Shown in pieces: positions 43,934 through 52,723 of a stretch of 64,000 nucleotides of DNA. The notes below the pieces were generated by a model. That model was not told the DNA's origin, did no database searches, and saw only the letters and a list, made by a program, of their open reading frames with translations. The stretch lies in contig NZ_JAFEUL010000004.1 of the NCBI RefSeq assembly GCF_016901225.1, forward strand, positions 62,001 through 126,000. The letters are read 5' to 3'. Each line of letters begins with the position of its first letter. Position 1 is the first letter of the stretch. The stretch is from Actibacterium sp. 188UL27-1 (GTDB taxonomy: Bacteria > Pseudomonadota > Alphaproteobacteria > Rhodobacterales > Rhodobacteraceae). The translations under genes were made by a program, and so were the position numbers.

Positions 43934-44845
43934 ATGCGCATCGTTGTGCACGGGCAGCAGGCCTTTGGCCGGGCTGTTCTGGAAAAGCTGCTGGACCGGG
44001 GTGAGGATGTCGTGGCTGTCTGCTGCGCGCCAGAGCCCGAGGGGCGCCCAGATCCGCTGGCCGAGCTTGCGCGTGAGAAGGGCCTGCCCCTGCACCAGCC
44101 TGACAGCTGGAAGACACCCGAAGCATTGGAGCTGATGCAAAGCTTTAACGCGGATGTCTGCATGATGGCCTATGTTCTGCTTTTCGTGCCCGAGGCTGTG
44201 CGCGACGCTCCGACCCATGGCACGTTCCAGTATCATCCGTCTTTGTGCCCGGATCATCGGGGGCCATCCTCGATCAACTGGCCGATTGCCATGGGCAAGA
44301 CGCGTACGGGTTTGACGATTTTCTGGCCCGATGACGGCTTGGATGAGGGGCCGATCATGTTGCAGAAAAGCTGTGAGATCGGCCCGGACGAAACATTGGG
44401 CGATGTCTACTTTGGCAAGCTCTTCCCCATGGGGGTCGATGCGATGCTCGAAGGGCTCGACCTGGTCAAGGCTGGCGTCGTTATCAAGCACGACCAACGG
44501 CTTGACGATGGATCCTATGAGAGCTGGTTCAAAAAGAAGGCTGCCGCCATCGACTGGGCCAACCCTTCTGCCCAAACATACAATACGATCCGTGCGGCCA
44601 ACCCGGCACCTGGTGCCTGGACCCTGCACCAGGGCAAGACGCTCAAGATCTACGACAGTGCCCATGCGGCTGGCACCGGTACGCCGGGCGAGGTGGTCGC
44701 GATGGATGCCGATGGGATCACCGTGCAAGGCGAGGGTGGGCGCATCCTTCTGAAACGGGTCCGGCCCGAGGATGGCGGCAAACAGCCCGCCGCCGAATGG
44801 GCGGCCAGCGTCGGTCTAAAGGTGGGCGACAGGTTGGGCGCATGA
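43934..44845 (+). CDS. Formyltransferase resembling the hydrolase domain of 10-formyl-THF dehydrogenase
   Basis: A 303-residue protein of the formyltransferase fold. The motif YHPSLCPDHRGPSSINW and the downstream FWPDDGLDEGPIMLQKSCEI match the N-terminal domain of 10-formyltetrahydrofolate dehydrogenase (FDH/ALDH1L) better than methionyl-tRNA formyltransferase. The Asn before the catalytic His in Fmt is replaced by Gln-Tyr. His101 and Asp137 have the same 36-residue spacing as the FDH catalytic pair. It is directly downstream of oxc and frc, so it probably handles the formyl unit, either by 10-formyl-THF hydrolysis or by transfer between CoA and folate. It is not the housekeeping fmt. Confidence 0.75.
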   Translation: MRIVVHGQQAFGRAVLEKLLDRGEDVVAVCCAPEPEGRPDPLAELAREKGLPLHQPDSWKTPEALELMQSFNADVCMMAYVLLFVPEAVRDAPTHGTFQYHPSLCPDHRGPSSINWPIAMGKTRTGLTIFWPDDGLDEGPIMLQKSCEIGPDETLGDVYFGKLFPMGVDAMLEGLDLVKAGVVIKHDQRLDDGSYESWFKKKAAAIDWANPSAQTYNTIRAANPAPGAWTLHQGKTLKIYDSAHAAGTGTPGEVVAMDADGITVQGEGGRILLKRVRPEDGGKQPAAEWAASVGLKVGDRLGA

Positions 44846-45675
44846 TCCGCAAAATCGTGGTCCCCGTCCGCGGCGACGGCAAGGGCGACAGTGTCCTGCG
44901 CCATGTTGCCGTCTTGGCAGAGCGGACGCAGGCGATGATCGAGGTCATTCATTGCCGTGCCCGGCCCGAGGATCTATTGCCCTTTGGTGTGCCAATCCCC
45001 GATTTCCTGCGCAAACAGATCGTGGAGCAATCCTACAAGGTCGCCGATCTGGAGGAGGCCAATTTGCGCAATGAATTGACAGCCTTGGCGCGCGATCTTG
45101 ATGTGCCAGACGACCGCATCACCTTTGTGGAAGAGGTCGGTCGGCAGGTCGATGTCATCAAGCGCCATGGCCGCTTGGCGGACGTGATTGCGGTACCGAA
45201 ACCGGATCGTGACCGCAACATCGGCACCAATACCCTGAAGGCCGCGCTGTTTCATTCCGGCCGACCTGTTTTGATGTGCCCGCCGACGGCGACCAAACCC
45301 GCTGCAATGGGCGCACGCGTGACGCTGGCTTGGAATGGCAGTGCCGAAGCTGCCCGCGCCCTGGCCAGCAGTCTGCCGCTTTTGCACCAGGCCGGTGAGG
45401 TGGTTGTGCTGAGCACAGGGGGCGATGCAGGGCCGGGCACAGACGCCACATCCCTGCTGATCTATCTGGATCAGCACGGGGTCGACGCCAGTCTGCACAA
45501 AATCGATGCAACGGGCACGGTCGGTCCATTGCTGCTGTCGGAAACCGCTGCTTTGGGCGCAGATATGCTGATCATGGGTGCCTATGGCGACAGCCATGAA
45601 CGCGAGACGGTCTTTGGGGGAAACACCCAATCGGTTGTCGATACATCAACACTGCCGGTTCTGCTGGCGCACTAG
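44842..45675 (+). CDS. Universal stress protein, tandem UspA domains
   Basis: A 277-residue protein with two UspA-type halves. The first starts IRKIVVPVRGDGKGDSVLRH; the second (from about residue 150) starts ARVTLAWNGSAEAARALA. It ends in the ATP-binding loop LIMGAYGDSHERETVFGGNTQSV (key Gly-x2-Gly-x9-Gly pattern). The start overlaps the stop of the formyltransferase by four bases (ATGA), so the two are coupled. Its role in an oxalate operon is unclear; tandem Usp genes often accompany transporters. Confidence 0.85.
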   Translation: MIRKIVVPVRGDGKGDSVLRHVAVLAERTQAMIEVIHCRARPEDLLPFGVPIPDFLRKQIVEQSYKVADLEEANLRNELTALARDLDVPDDRITFVEEVGRQVDVIKRHGRLADVIAVPKPDRDRNIGTNTLKAALFHSGRPVLMCPPTATKPAAMGARVTLAWNGSAEAARALASSLPLLHQAGEVVVLSTGGDAGPGTDATSLLIYLDQHGVDASLHKIDATGTVGPLLLSETAALGADMLIMGAYGDSHERETVFGGNTQSVVDTSTLPVLLAH

Positions 45676-45726
45676 GCCCACACCGGGCAGAAGACGGCCT
45701 GGGACAGGCCCAATAGGAGATACGCG

Positions 45727-46257
45727 ATGCGCAAGGCCGAACTTGTTACGGCTGTTTTATTAGGACTTATGTCGCTGTATTTTATGTGGAAAGCCGGGGA
45801 GCCGCCCTCGTGGAACCCCGATGTGGGGCGGTTCGCCAATATCGGTATGATCGAAGGCGAGGGGCCCGGCAGCGGTTTCTGGCCGTTCTGGCTGTCAGCT
45901 GTGATGCTGGTTTGTTGTATTTGGATCTTTATCAACGGTGTGCGGCGCACTTCACCGCCGTCGCAATCGACGGAGCCCTTCTTGGATGCCTATGGCCGCC
46001 GGATGCTTGCCTTGGTCGGTGGTGGTCTGATCGGTTTCCTGATTTTGATCGAGTTTGCAGGGTTTTACGGCGCGATCTTTGTGTTCATGATGTACTATCT
46101 GTTGGTGCTGGGCCGACATTCGGTGGGGGTGACCCTGTCGATCTCGACCGCTTTGCCCGTTGTGTGCTTCTTTTTCTTTGATGTCGCGATGCGGATCGTG
46201 CTGCCCAAGGGGTATCTGGAGCCGTTATTCATCCCACTATACGAGATGTTTTTGTGA
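45727..46257 (+). CDS. tctB: Tripartite tricarboxylate transporter small permease (TctB family)
   Basis: A 176-residue inner-membrane protein with four predicted helices (about residues 5-20, 58-75, 95-115 and 120-160), for example LVGGGLIGFLILIEFAGFYGA. The loop GPGSGFWPFWLSAVML is typical of TctB. It is followed 40 bases later by tctA. No substrate-binding TctC gene is present in the operon. Confidence 0.82.
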   Translation: MRKAELVTAVLLGLMSLYFMWKAGEPPSWNPDVGRFANIGMIEGEGPGSGFWPFWLSAVMLVCCIWIFINGVRRTSPPSQSTEPFLDAYGRRMLALVGGGLIGFLILIEFAGFYGAIFVFMMYYLLVLGRHSVGVTLSISTALPVVCFFFFDVAMRIVLPKGYLEPLFIPLYEMFL

Positions 46258-46297
46258 GCTGCGGCGCACAACCATCTGAGACTATTGGAGCTGTCTG

Positions 46298-47830
46298 ATG
46301 GATGTTCTTATTCAACTGGGATCTGGGATCCTGGTCGCACTGGAACCCATGAATCTGGGTTTGGCTGTGCTTGGTGTTGTCGTGGGTTTGTTCGTCGGCG
46401 CGATGCCGGGCCTGGGATCGGTCAATGGGGTCGCGATCCTGTTGCCGTTCACGTTCGTGATCCAGCAGGCGACCGGGTCGGCGACATCGCCGATGATCTT
46501 TTTGGCCGCAATTTATTATGGCGCGATGTATGGCGGGGCGATCTCCTCGATCACGCTGGGGATTCCGGGCGCGTCGACGGCGGTGGCGACCACGTTTGAT
46601 GGGCGCCCGATGGCGCTGAAAGGCATGGCGGACCGGGCATTGGTCACCGCTGCCGTGGCGTCTTTTGTTGGCGGCACGATCTCCAACGTGCTGTTCACGG
46701 CATTTGCGCCCCCTTTGGCCAGCGTTGCCTTGCAATTCGGCGATCCCGAGATTTTCGCGCTGATGTTGCTTGCTTTCGCGACCTTCGTGGGCCTTGGCGG
46801 CGATGACATTCCCAAGACGATCTTTTCGATCTGTTTTGGCCTCGTCCTTGCAACGGTCGGCTTTGACATCGTGTCCGGCGAGCCACGCCTGATCTTCTTT
46901 GACAGCGTCGAATGGTTCAGCCGTGGCATCCAGTTTCTGGTCCTTGCCATCGGTGTTTACGGTATCGGAGAGATGATCTGGACGATCAACTCCTCCCGCT
47001 ACGGCACATCCATGGCCAATGTCGATGTCAGCTTCTCGCGCATCATGGCCAGTATCCGTAACTTTCCCGAAGCCTGGAAAGGTACTGCGATCGGCTCCTT
47101 TCTGGGGTTCTTCGTGGGTATTTTGCCTGCCGCCGGCGCAACGCCCGGCTCGCTGATGAGCTACGGCGTGGCCAAGATGACGGCAAGGGATCCTGGTCAA
47201 TACGGCAAGGGCTCGGTCGATGGGATCGCCGCACCTGAGGCCGCCAACAACTCCGCTTCCACCGGAGCGATGCTGCCGATGATGACACTCGGTATCCCCG
47301 GTTCGCCCACCACGGCGGTCCTGCTGGCGGGCATGGTCATCTGGGGCTTGCAGCCGGGGCCGCTTTTGTTCAGTGAACAGCCGGATTTCGTCTGGCCCCT
47401 GATCGGCAGTTTCTACATCTCAAACGTTGTGGCGGTGCTGGTGAATTTGGCCTTTATCCCGCTCTTTCTGTGGATGCTGCGGATGCCGTTCACCATCCTG
47501 GCGCCACTGATCTTCGTCTTAAGCCTGGTCGGGGTTTATGCCGCTTACCAGAACATTTATGATGTGCGGCTGATGGTACTCGTGGGGTTCGGGGCGTTCT
47601 TCATCCGCATCCTTGACTATCCGCTGGCCCCCGCGGTCCTCGCCATCGTGCTGGGCCCCATTGCCGAACCGAAACTGCGCCAATCGCTTCTGTTCTCGGA
47701 CGGCGATTTCAGCATTTTCTTCACGCGGCCCATCGCAGGCCCGATCACCGTGATCGCGATCATCCTGATCCTGCTGCCGCTCTTCAAGATGATCCGAAAC
47801 AAGATCCGTGGTCCAAGCCCCGCGGAGTAA
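46298..47830 (+). CDS. tctA: Tripartite tricarboxylate transporter large permease (TctA family)
   Basis: A 510-residue permease with about 11-12 membrane segments. TctA signatures are LFVGAMPGLGSVNGVAILLP, the YYGAMYGGAISSITLGIPG region and FVGILPAAGATPGSLMSYG, and the repeat MTLGIPGSPTTAVLLAGM. It works with TctB and a periplasmic TctC receptor, which is missing nearby. Its place at the end of the oxalate operon suggests dicarboxylate (perhaps oxalate) uptake, but this is inference only. Confidence 0.9.
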   Translation: MDVLIQLGSGILVALEPMNLGLAVLGVVVGLFVGAMPGLGSVNGVAILLPFTFVIQQATGSATSPMIFLAAIYYGAMYGGAISSITLGIPGASTAVATTFDGRPMALKGMADRALVTAAVASFVGGTISNVLFTAFAPPLASVALQFGDPEIFALMLLAFATFVGLGGDDIPKTIFSICFGLVLATVGFDIVSGEPRLIFFDSVEWFSRGIQFLVLAIGVYGIGEMIWTINSSRYGTSMANVDVSFSRIMASIRNFPEAWKGTAIGSFLGFFVGILPAAGATPGSLMSYGVAKMTARDPGQYGKGSVDGIAAPEAANNSASTGAMLPMMTLGIPGSPTTAVLLAGMVIWGLQPGPLLFSEQPDFVWPLIGSFYISNVVAVLVNLAFIPLFLWMLRMPFTILAPLIFVLSLVGVYAAYQNIYDVRLMVLVGFGAFFIRILDYPLAPAVLAIVLGPIAEPKLRQSLLFSDGDFSIFFTRPIAGPITVIAIILILLPLFKMIRNKIRGPSPAE

Positions 47831-47837
47831 CTCTTTC

Positions 47838-47872
47838 TTGTTGGCGAAAATACTCCCGCCGGAGGCTGAAAT
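47838..47872. repeat. Short intergenic element with CTCC-CGCC-GGAG core
   Basis: TTGGCGAAAATACTCCCGCCGG followed by AGGCTG forms a small hairpin core (CTCCCGCCGGAG) between the convergent tctA and scfR-type genes. Elements of this form are, to my recollection, common after genes in Rhodobacterales. The window holds only this clear copy, so repeat status is not demonstrated here. Confidence 0.3.
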
Positions 47873-47914
47873 GACAATCGTCGCCGCGCCTTGCGCGGCG
47901 TCTGCCAGATCACT

Positions 47915-49324
47915 TCACGACGTCACATCATAGCGGGAATTGCCCCGGCGGTTGGCGTCAATCGGCAAGTCGAAGAGCAGCGGTTGATGGGCCCGTTGAG
48001 AGCAATCCTGGCGCGGGCAAAGGTGACAGTTGATCCCGATCTTGCCGAAAATCCCGGTATCCTCGGTCTCGAAGCCGCGCGCGTAGCTGATACCGGGGGC
48101 GTATTTCAACGCGCATCCCAGGGCCAGGATCAAGCGCCGGTCCTGGGTCTCCTGGCTGAAAACAGGCCGGTGCGCTGTCCGGCTGATCGTAAAGAACCGC
48201 CCGCCATCAGGCAGTTCCACGAATTGCGGCACCACGACGCCGGGATTGGAAAACGCCGTATGGATGTTCCAGACCGGGCAGGCCCCTCCATATTCAGCCA
48301 ATTGGAATGAGGTTGAATTGAACCGCTTGGTCACATTCCCCGCCCGGTCAACGCGCAGAAAGAAGAACGGAATGCCCTTGGCCCCCTCGCGCCCCAATGT
48401 GGTCAACCGGTGGCAGACCTGCTCGAAACTGACATCGAACACGCTGGCAATCCGGTCCAGATCGTATGTGTTGCGCTCTGCTGCGGCCAAGAAGGGGGCA
48501 TAGGGCATCATGGTGGCTGCGGCGAAATAGTTGGCCAGCTCGACCCGGATGCGCGACCGGCCCGCCTCACTCTCGATCCCGCTAGCGCTCAGCAGATCGT
48601 CCAGCAGGTCTGAAAACTCGATCAGACACAGCATATGGGCCAGTTGAAACACCCGGTTTTCGTGGTTCAGGGCCTGGCTCAGCAGGATGGTCCCGGTCTC
48701 TTCGTCGTAATATCGCAGCGTATCCCCCATGGCATCGATGGGTTGGGGTCGCACATCCAGGCCGTGGCGCTTGGTCAGCCGGGCCTTGAGCGCGCCGTAA
48801 AGGGCCTCCGGCTCAATGGCGCGGCCTTCACCCAGGCTTTCTGCTGCGTCTTCCAATTGCGGGAAGTAATTCGAATGGTCGCGGAAATAGTCATGGATCA
48901 AGGTCTCGGGCGAGGTGCGCATAATATCGGTGGCTTTGCCCGTGCCATCCAACCGCATCATTTTGTCCAGCGCGGCCCGGTGGCCGCGATACAGATGCAA
49001 AAAACTGCCCACCAGACCCGGCGCATGTTCCACGGCGCCGCGCAATTCAGCGATATCGGGGCGACCTGCAAAGATTGGGTCCGACAGGGCGGCCCGCAAA
49101 TCCGCGATCTGACTGGCCGTGTCGTCCTGTGTGAGGTCGCGCCAGTCCACATCATAGGCGTCACTCAGCGCCATCAGCATCTGGACTGACAGGGAGCGCT
49201 GGTTGTTCTCTAGCAGGTTCACGTAGGACGCGCTGACGCCAAGGGCCTGGGCCATCTCAAGCTGTGTTTGCCTTCGGTCCCGTCGCAACTGCCGCAGCCG
49301 GGGGCCAATCAGTGTCTTCCCCAT
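47915..49324 (-). CDS. XRE-family ScfR-type regulator (RamB/PccR-like)
   Basis: A 469-residue regulator. The N-terminal Cro/CI helix-turn-helix (residues about 5-60) includes RLRQLRRDRRQTQLEMAQAL and ASYVNLLENNQRSLSVQ. The middle has an ImmA/IrrE-like region (FQLAHMLCLIEF), and the C-terminal DUF2083-type domain has a Cys-rich stretch CHLCPRQDCSQRA. The architecture is that of short-chain fatty acyl-CoA regulators such as PccR, MccR or RamB. It presumably controls propionate or acetate-related genes, but the target is not evident here. The start at 49324 (MGKTLIGPRLRQLRR) is chosen over the frame start at 49387. Confidence 0.85.
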   Translation of the reverse strand: MGKTLIGPRLRQLRRDRRQTQLEMAQALGVSASYVNLLENNQRSLSVQMLMALSDAYDVDWRDLTQDDTASQIADLRAALSDPIFAGRPDIAELRGAVEHAPGLVGSFLHLYRGHRAALDKMMRLDGTGKATDIMRTSPETLIHDYFRDHSNYFPQLEDAAESLGEGRAIEPEALYGALKARLTKRHGLDVRPQPIDAMGDTLRYYDEETGTILLSQALNHENRVFQLAHMLCLIEFSDLLDDLLSASGIESEAGRSRIRVELANYFAAATMMPYAPFLAAAERNTYDLDRIASVFDVSFEQVCHRLTTLGREGAKGIPFFFLRVDRAGNVTKRFNSTSFQLAEYGGACPVWNIHTAFSNPGVVVPQFVELPDGGRFFTISRTAHRPVFSQETQDRRLILALGCALKYAPGISYARGFETEDTGIFGKIGINCHLCPRQDCSQRAHQPLLFDLPIDANRRGNSRYDVTS

Positions 49325-49488
49325 GCCTCGCCTCAATGATTTTACAACATTACAAAATGAGTAACATGTTTTGTCGACAGATAACACAGTGACCCGAAAT
49401 CAGTGGCGTCCTGTGGCGGATCCGTTAAGCCAGCCGACGGGTAGACCGAAGCCGTGATGGCCAAGGCGATGGAAAGAGGACTGAGGCG

Positions 49489-50544
49489 ATGGGATTTCGC
49501 ATTCTTATTTTGGGGGCGTCCTACGGCTCCCTGCTGGGCACCAAACTGGCGATGGCAGGTCACGATGTGACACTCATTTGCCGTCAGGTGACCGCCGATC
49601 TGATCAACGGCCAGGGCACCGAAGTCCGTATCAAGCTGCGCGGTGAAGAGAGCCACCGCGCCATCCGATCTGCCGATTTGCCGGGTAAGGTCGATGCGGC
49701 GACGCCGGCGGATGTTGACGTCTCCGGCTATGATCTGGTCGGGCTGGCCATGCAGGAACCCCAATACCGCAATGATGAAATCCGCACCTTGCTGGAACGG
49801 GTTGCCACGGCCCGCATCCCATGCTTGTCGATCATGAACATGCCGCCCCTGCCTTACCTCAAGCGCATTCCGGGCCTGGACACGACCGCTCTGCGCTCCG
49901 CCTTTGTCTGCCCGGAGGTTTGGGATGCTTTTGATCCCGAACTGGTGACGCTGTGCAGCCCCGACCCGCAGGCCTTCCGCCCGCCGGAAGAGGGCGCCAA
50001 TGTGCTCCATGTCGGGCTGCCGACCAACTTCAAGGCGGCTGGCTTCTCCGACCCGTCCTACAACGCGATGCTGACCCAAATGCAGGACGATATCGCCGCC
50101 GTAACGCTTGACGGCACGGATGTGCCCGTGAAATTGCGCGTCTTTGACAGCTTGTTCGTACCCTTGGCCAAGTGGTCCATGCTGCTGACCGGCAACTATC
50201 GCTGCGTCCAGTCCCAGGGGGTGCGTCCCATCCGGGAAGCCGTGCATTCCGACCTTGACGCCTCGGCCGGGATTTACGCCCATGTCGATGCGATCGCGGC
50301 CAAGTTGGGGGCCGATCCCGCCGACCAGGTGCCGTTCGCCAAATATGCAAAGGCGGCCGAGAACTTGCTGAAACCGTCATCCGTGGCCCGCGCCATCGAT
50401 AGCGGCACCGCCCATGTGGAGCGGGTGGATCGGTTGGTGCAGCTGTTGTCCCATAGCCTCGACATGCCACTGGCCGAGATCGACCAGACCGTCGCCACGG
50501 TCGATGCGCGTCTAGAGATAAATGCCGGTAAAATCGCCGCGTGA
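49489..50544 (+). CDS. 2-dehydropantoate 2-reductase-like protein (PanE/ApbA family)
   Basis: A 351-residue NAD(P)-dependent reductase-like protein. The N-terminal Rossmann motif is ILILGASYGSLLGTKLAMAGH. The C-terminal ApbA_C helical domain contains FVPLAKWSMLLTGNYRCV. It departs from canonical PanE (the N-terminal GxGxxG is G-A-S-Y-G-S), so the substrate may be a different 2-keto acid. It is followed 27 bases later by a glyoxylate aminotransferase-type gene, in what is likely one operon. That makes glyoxylate/2-oxo-acid metabolism a more likely role than pantothenate synthesis. Confidence 0.72.
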   Translation: MGFRILILGASYGSLLGTKLAMAGHDVTLICRQVTADLINGQGTEVRIKLRGEESHRAIRSADLPGKVDAATPADVDVSGYDLVGLAMQEPQYRNDEIRTLLERVATARIPCLSIMNMPPLPYLKRIPGLDTTALRSAFVCPEVWDAFDPELVTLCSPDPQAFRPPEEGANVLHVGLPTNFKAAGFSDPSYNAMLTQMQDDIAAVTLDGTDVPVKLRVFDSLFVPLAKWSMLLTGNYRCVQSQGVRPIREAVHSDLDASAGIYAHVDAIAAKLGADPADQVPFAKYAKAAENLLKPSSVARAIDSGTAHVERVDRLVQLLSHSLDMPLAEIDQTVATVDARLEINAGKIAA

Positions 50545-50571
50545 CACACGTAATCTAGGGAGGAGAGACAC

Positions 50572-51762
50572 ATGCCAGGACAAAAGGGATTAGCCGTACC
50601 AGGCCCCACAAACATGCCCTTCGCCGTACGTCAGGCCATGGATCTTCCATTGGAAGATCACCGTGCGCCAGGCTTTCCAGACCTTGTTGTGCCGCTGCTG
50701 GCGGACCTGAAAAAGGTGTTTCTGACGGAAACAGGTCAGGTATTTTTGTTCCCTGGATCCGGGACGGGCGGCTGGGAGAGTGCGTTGGCCAACACCTTGT
50801 CCCCCGGTGATACGGTCCTGGCGGCGGTGTTTGGGCAGTTTTCCCACCTGTGGGTCGATATGTGCCGGCGCTTTGGCCTGAACGTACACGCCATCGAGAC
50901 GCCTTGGGGGCAGGGCATCCCGCTGGACGCCTATGAGGCCGCATTGCGCGCCGACACAACCCACCAGATCAAGGCCGTTCTGGTCTGTCACAACGAAACG
51001 GCCACCGGTGTCACCAGCGATGTGGCTGCCGTGCGCCGCATTCTGGACGATACCGGTCATCCCGCCTTGTTGTTTGTGGATGGGGTAAGCTCCATCGCGT
51101 CCATCGAATTCCGGATGGAAGAATGGGGCGTCGATGTTGCCGTGTCAGGCTCTCAGAAAGGGTTCATGTTGCCGACCGGCCTGACCATCGTTGGTGTCAG
51201 CCAAAAAGCGCTGTCGATGGCAGACACGGCGCAATTGCCGCGCTGTTTTTTCGACTACCGCGATATGGTCAAGATGAATGCTCAAGGGTATTTCCCCTAT
51301 ACACCAGCCACAACCCTGCTGCGCGGTTTGCGCGCCTCGGTCGACCTGCTGTTGGAGGAAGGGATCGAGAATGTGTGGGCCCGTCACAATCGGCTGGCCC
51401 GCGGCGTCCGCGCGGCTGTTTCGGGCTGGGGCCTGTCGCTCTGTGCGCAGGAGCCGCAATGGTATTCCGACACGGTCAGCGCGATTATGGTGCCCGACAG
51501 ATTTGATGCCAACGAGGTGATCCAGATCGCCTATCACCGCTACAACCTCTCCCTCGGGGCCGGCCTGTCAAAGGTCGCGGGCAAGGTCTTCCGCATCGGG
51601 CACCTGGGTGATCTGAACGAGATCATGGTGATGCAATATCTGGGTGGTGTCGAACTTGCCATGCGGGATGCTGGCATCGCCTTTACCTCCGGTGCGGGCG
51701 TTGGTGCTGCTGTCGATGTACTCAGCGATACCGTCGCGGCCCAACGGATCGCCGCAGAGTAA
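50572..51762 (+). CDS. Class V aminotransferase, serine/aspartate--glyoxylate type
   Basis: A 396-residue PLP enzyme. The N-terminus GLAVPGPTNMPFAVRQAM and the segment FLFPGSGTGGWESALANTL are typical of SgaA/BhcA-type glyoxylate aminotransferases. PLP-binding residues are seen in CHNETATGV, FVDGVSSIAS (Asp) and SGSQKGFMLPTGL (Schiff-base Lys). It converts glyoxylate to glycine with serine or aspartate as donor. The genes of the beta-hydroxyaspartate cycle (bhcBCD) are not adjacent, so a BhcA assignment is not made. It lies 27 bases after the PanE-like gene. Confidence 0.85.
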   Translation: MPGQKGLAVPGPTNMPFAVRQAMDLPLEDHRAPGFPDLVVPLLADLKKVFLTETGQVFLFPGSGTGGWESALANTLSPGDTVLAAVFGQFSHLWVDMCRRFGLNVHAIETPWGQGIPLDAYEAALRADTTHQIKAVLVCHNETATGVTSDVAAVRRILDDTGHPALLFVDGVSSIASIEFRMEEWGVDVAVSGSQKGFMLPTGLTIVGVSQKALSMADTAQLPRCFFDYRDMVKMNAQGYFPYTPATTLLRGLRASVDLLLEEGIENVWARHNRLARGVRAAVSGWGLSLCAQEPQWYSDTVSAIMVPDRFDANEVIQIAYHRYNLSLGAGLSKVAGKVFRIGHLGDLNEIMVMQYLGGVELAMRDAGIAFTSGAGVGAAVDVLSDTVAAQRIAAE

Positions 51763-51795
51763 ACAGAGGCGGGCGGCTGTCGTCAGTCGCCCGGT

Positions 51796-52689
51796 TCACA
51801 TACCGATTTTGTCAGCGAAGTGTGCGTGGACAGCATCCCACGTTGCTTCGTCATTTGCGGCCATCATATAGCCATCTTGGATCAGGGGCGTGTAGGGGCG
51901 ACCGTCCATCATGCGGACGACACCACCCGCTTCGGTCGTGATAAGGGCGCCCGCCGCATGGTCCCACGGCATCAACATTCCGTTCAGATTGAAATCGACC
52001 CGACCTGACGCCAATGTGCGGTATTCGTGGCAGGAGCAGCGCAAAGCCAGGATACGGCGGAAGGCGGGGAAGCTGGCCGCAATCTTGGCCTGGCGATCCT
52101 TGCGGAACAAGAACAGCGAGATATATCCGGTGAGGTCCTCAAGACGCGGTTCGACGGCAGAGGTTTGAAGCCGATCTGCCGGTTGGCCCTGACGGCAATA
52201 CCACGCACCACCACCCGCACTGGCCATGATCCAGTCATCCAGCAGGGGATCGTAAAGCAGCCCGAAAATCGTATGGCCATCGCGGGTCACGGCGAGGATC
52301 GTGCCGAACGCGGCAATTCCGCTGGCGAAATTCCAGGTGCCGTCCACGGGATCTATTATCACGCACAGACCCGGTGCGGCGACATTCTGCATCACGGCGG
52401 GATTATCGGATACGGCTTCCTCGCCCAGAACCTTGGCGTCGGGCAGGATGTCGGCGATGGCTTTGGTCAAGCGCGCCTCTGTCCGCAAGTCCGCCTCGGT
52501 CACAAGGTCGTCTGGGGCCGTTTTGGCGTGGACCGTTTCCGGGGGCATGGCGCGAAAGCGTGGCAGGATCTCTGCCTTGGCGGCGTGCCGCACTGCATCG
52601 ATCAATGCGTCAATCCGGTCTTGGGGTAGGGGGGACAGGTCCAAATTATTAGCTCCCGCTTCTGGTTGGGCGGGATATGCCACGGTCAC
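51796..52689 (-). CDS. Inositol monophosphatase-family protein
   Basis: A 297-residue metal-dependent phosphatase of the IMPase/CysQ/FBPase superfamily. Metal ligands are visible in LVTEADLRTE, LGEEAVSDN, and IIDPVDGTWNF (Asp-Pro-x-Asp-Gly-Thr). The C-terminal site is MPWDHAAGALITTEAGG. The start is GTG at 52689. It converges with the aminotransferase gene. The substrate could be an inositol phosphate, a sugar phosphate or 3'-phosphoadenosine phosphate. No nearby gene settles this. Confidence 0.85.
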   Translation of the reverse strand: MTVAYPAQPEAGANNLDLSPLPQDRIDALIDAVRHAAKAEILPRFRAMPPETVHAKTAPDDLVTEADLRTEARLTKAIADILPDAKVLGEEAVSDNPAVMQNVAAPGLCVIIDPVDGTWNFASGIAAFGTILAVTRDGHTIFGLLYDPLLDDWIMASAGGGAWYCRQGQPADRLQTSAVEPRLEDLTGYISLFLFRKDRQAKIAASFPAFRRILALRCSCHEYRTLASGRVDFNLNGMLMPWDHAAGALITTEAGGVVRMMDGRPYTPLIQDGYMMAANDEATWDAVHAHFADKIGM

Positions 52690-52723
52690 CCGCGGTTCGA
52701 CAGCGAATAATCAGGAGCTTGGC

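Noticed and set aside
43934-44845. Housekeeping methionyl-tRNA formyltransferase (fmt)
   Set aside because: The Asn before the catalytic His is absent and the segment after it follows the FDH hydrolase pattern. There is no def gene beside it.
50572-51762. bhcA of the beta-hydroxyaspartate cycle
   Set aside because: The sequence would fit, but none of bhcB, bhcC, bhcD or bhcR is adjacent. A general glyoxylate aminotransferase call is safer.
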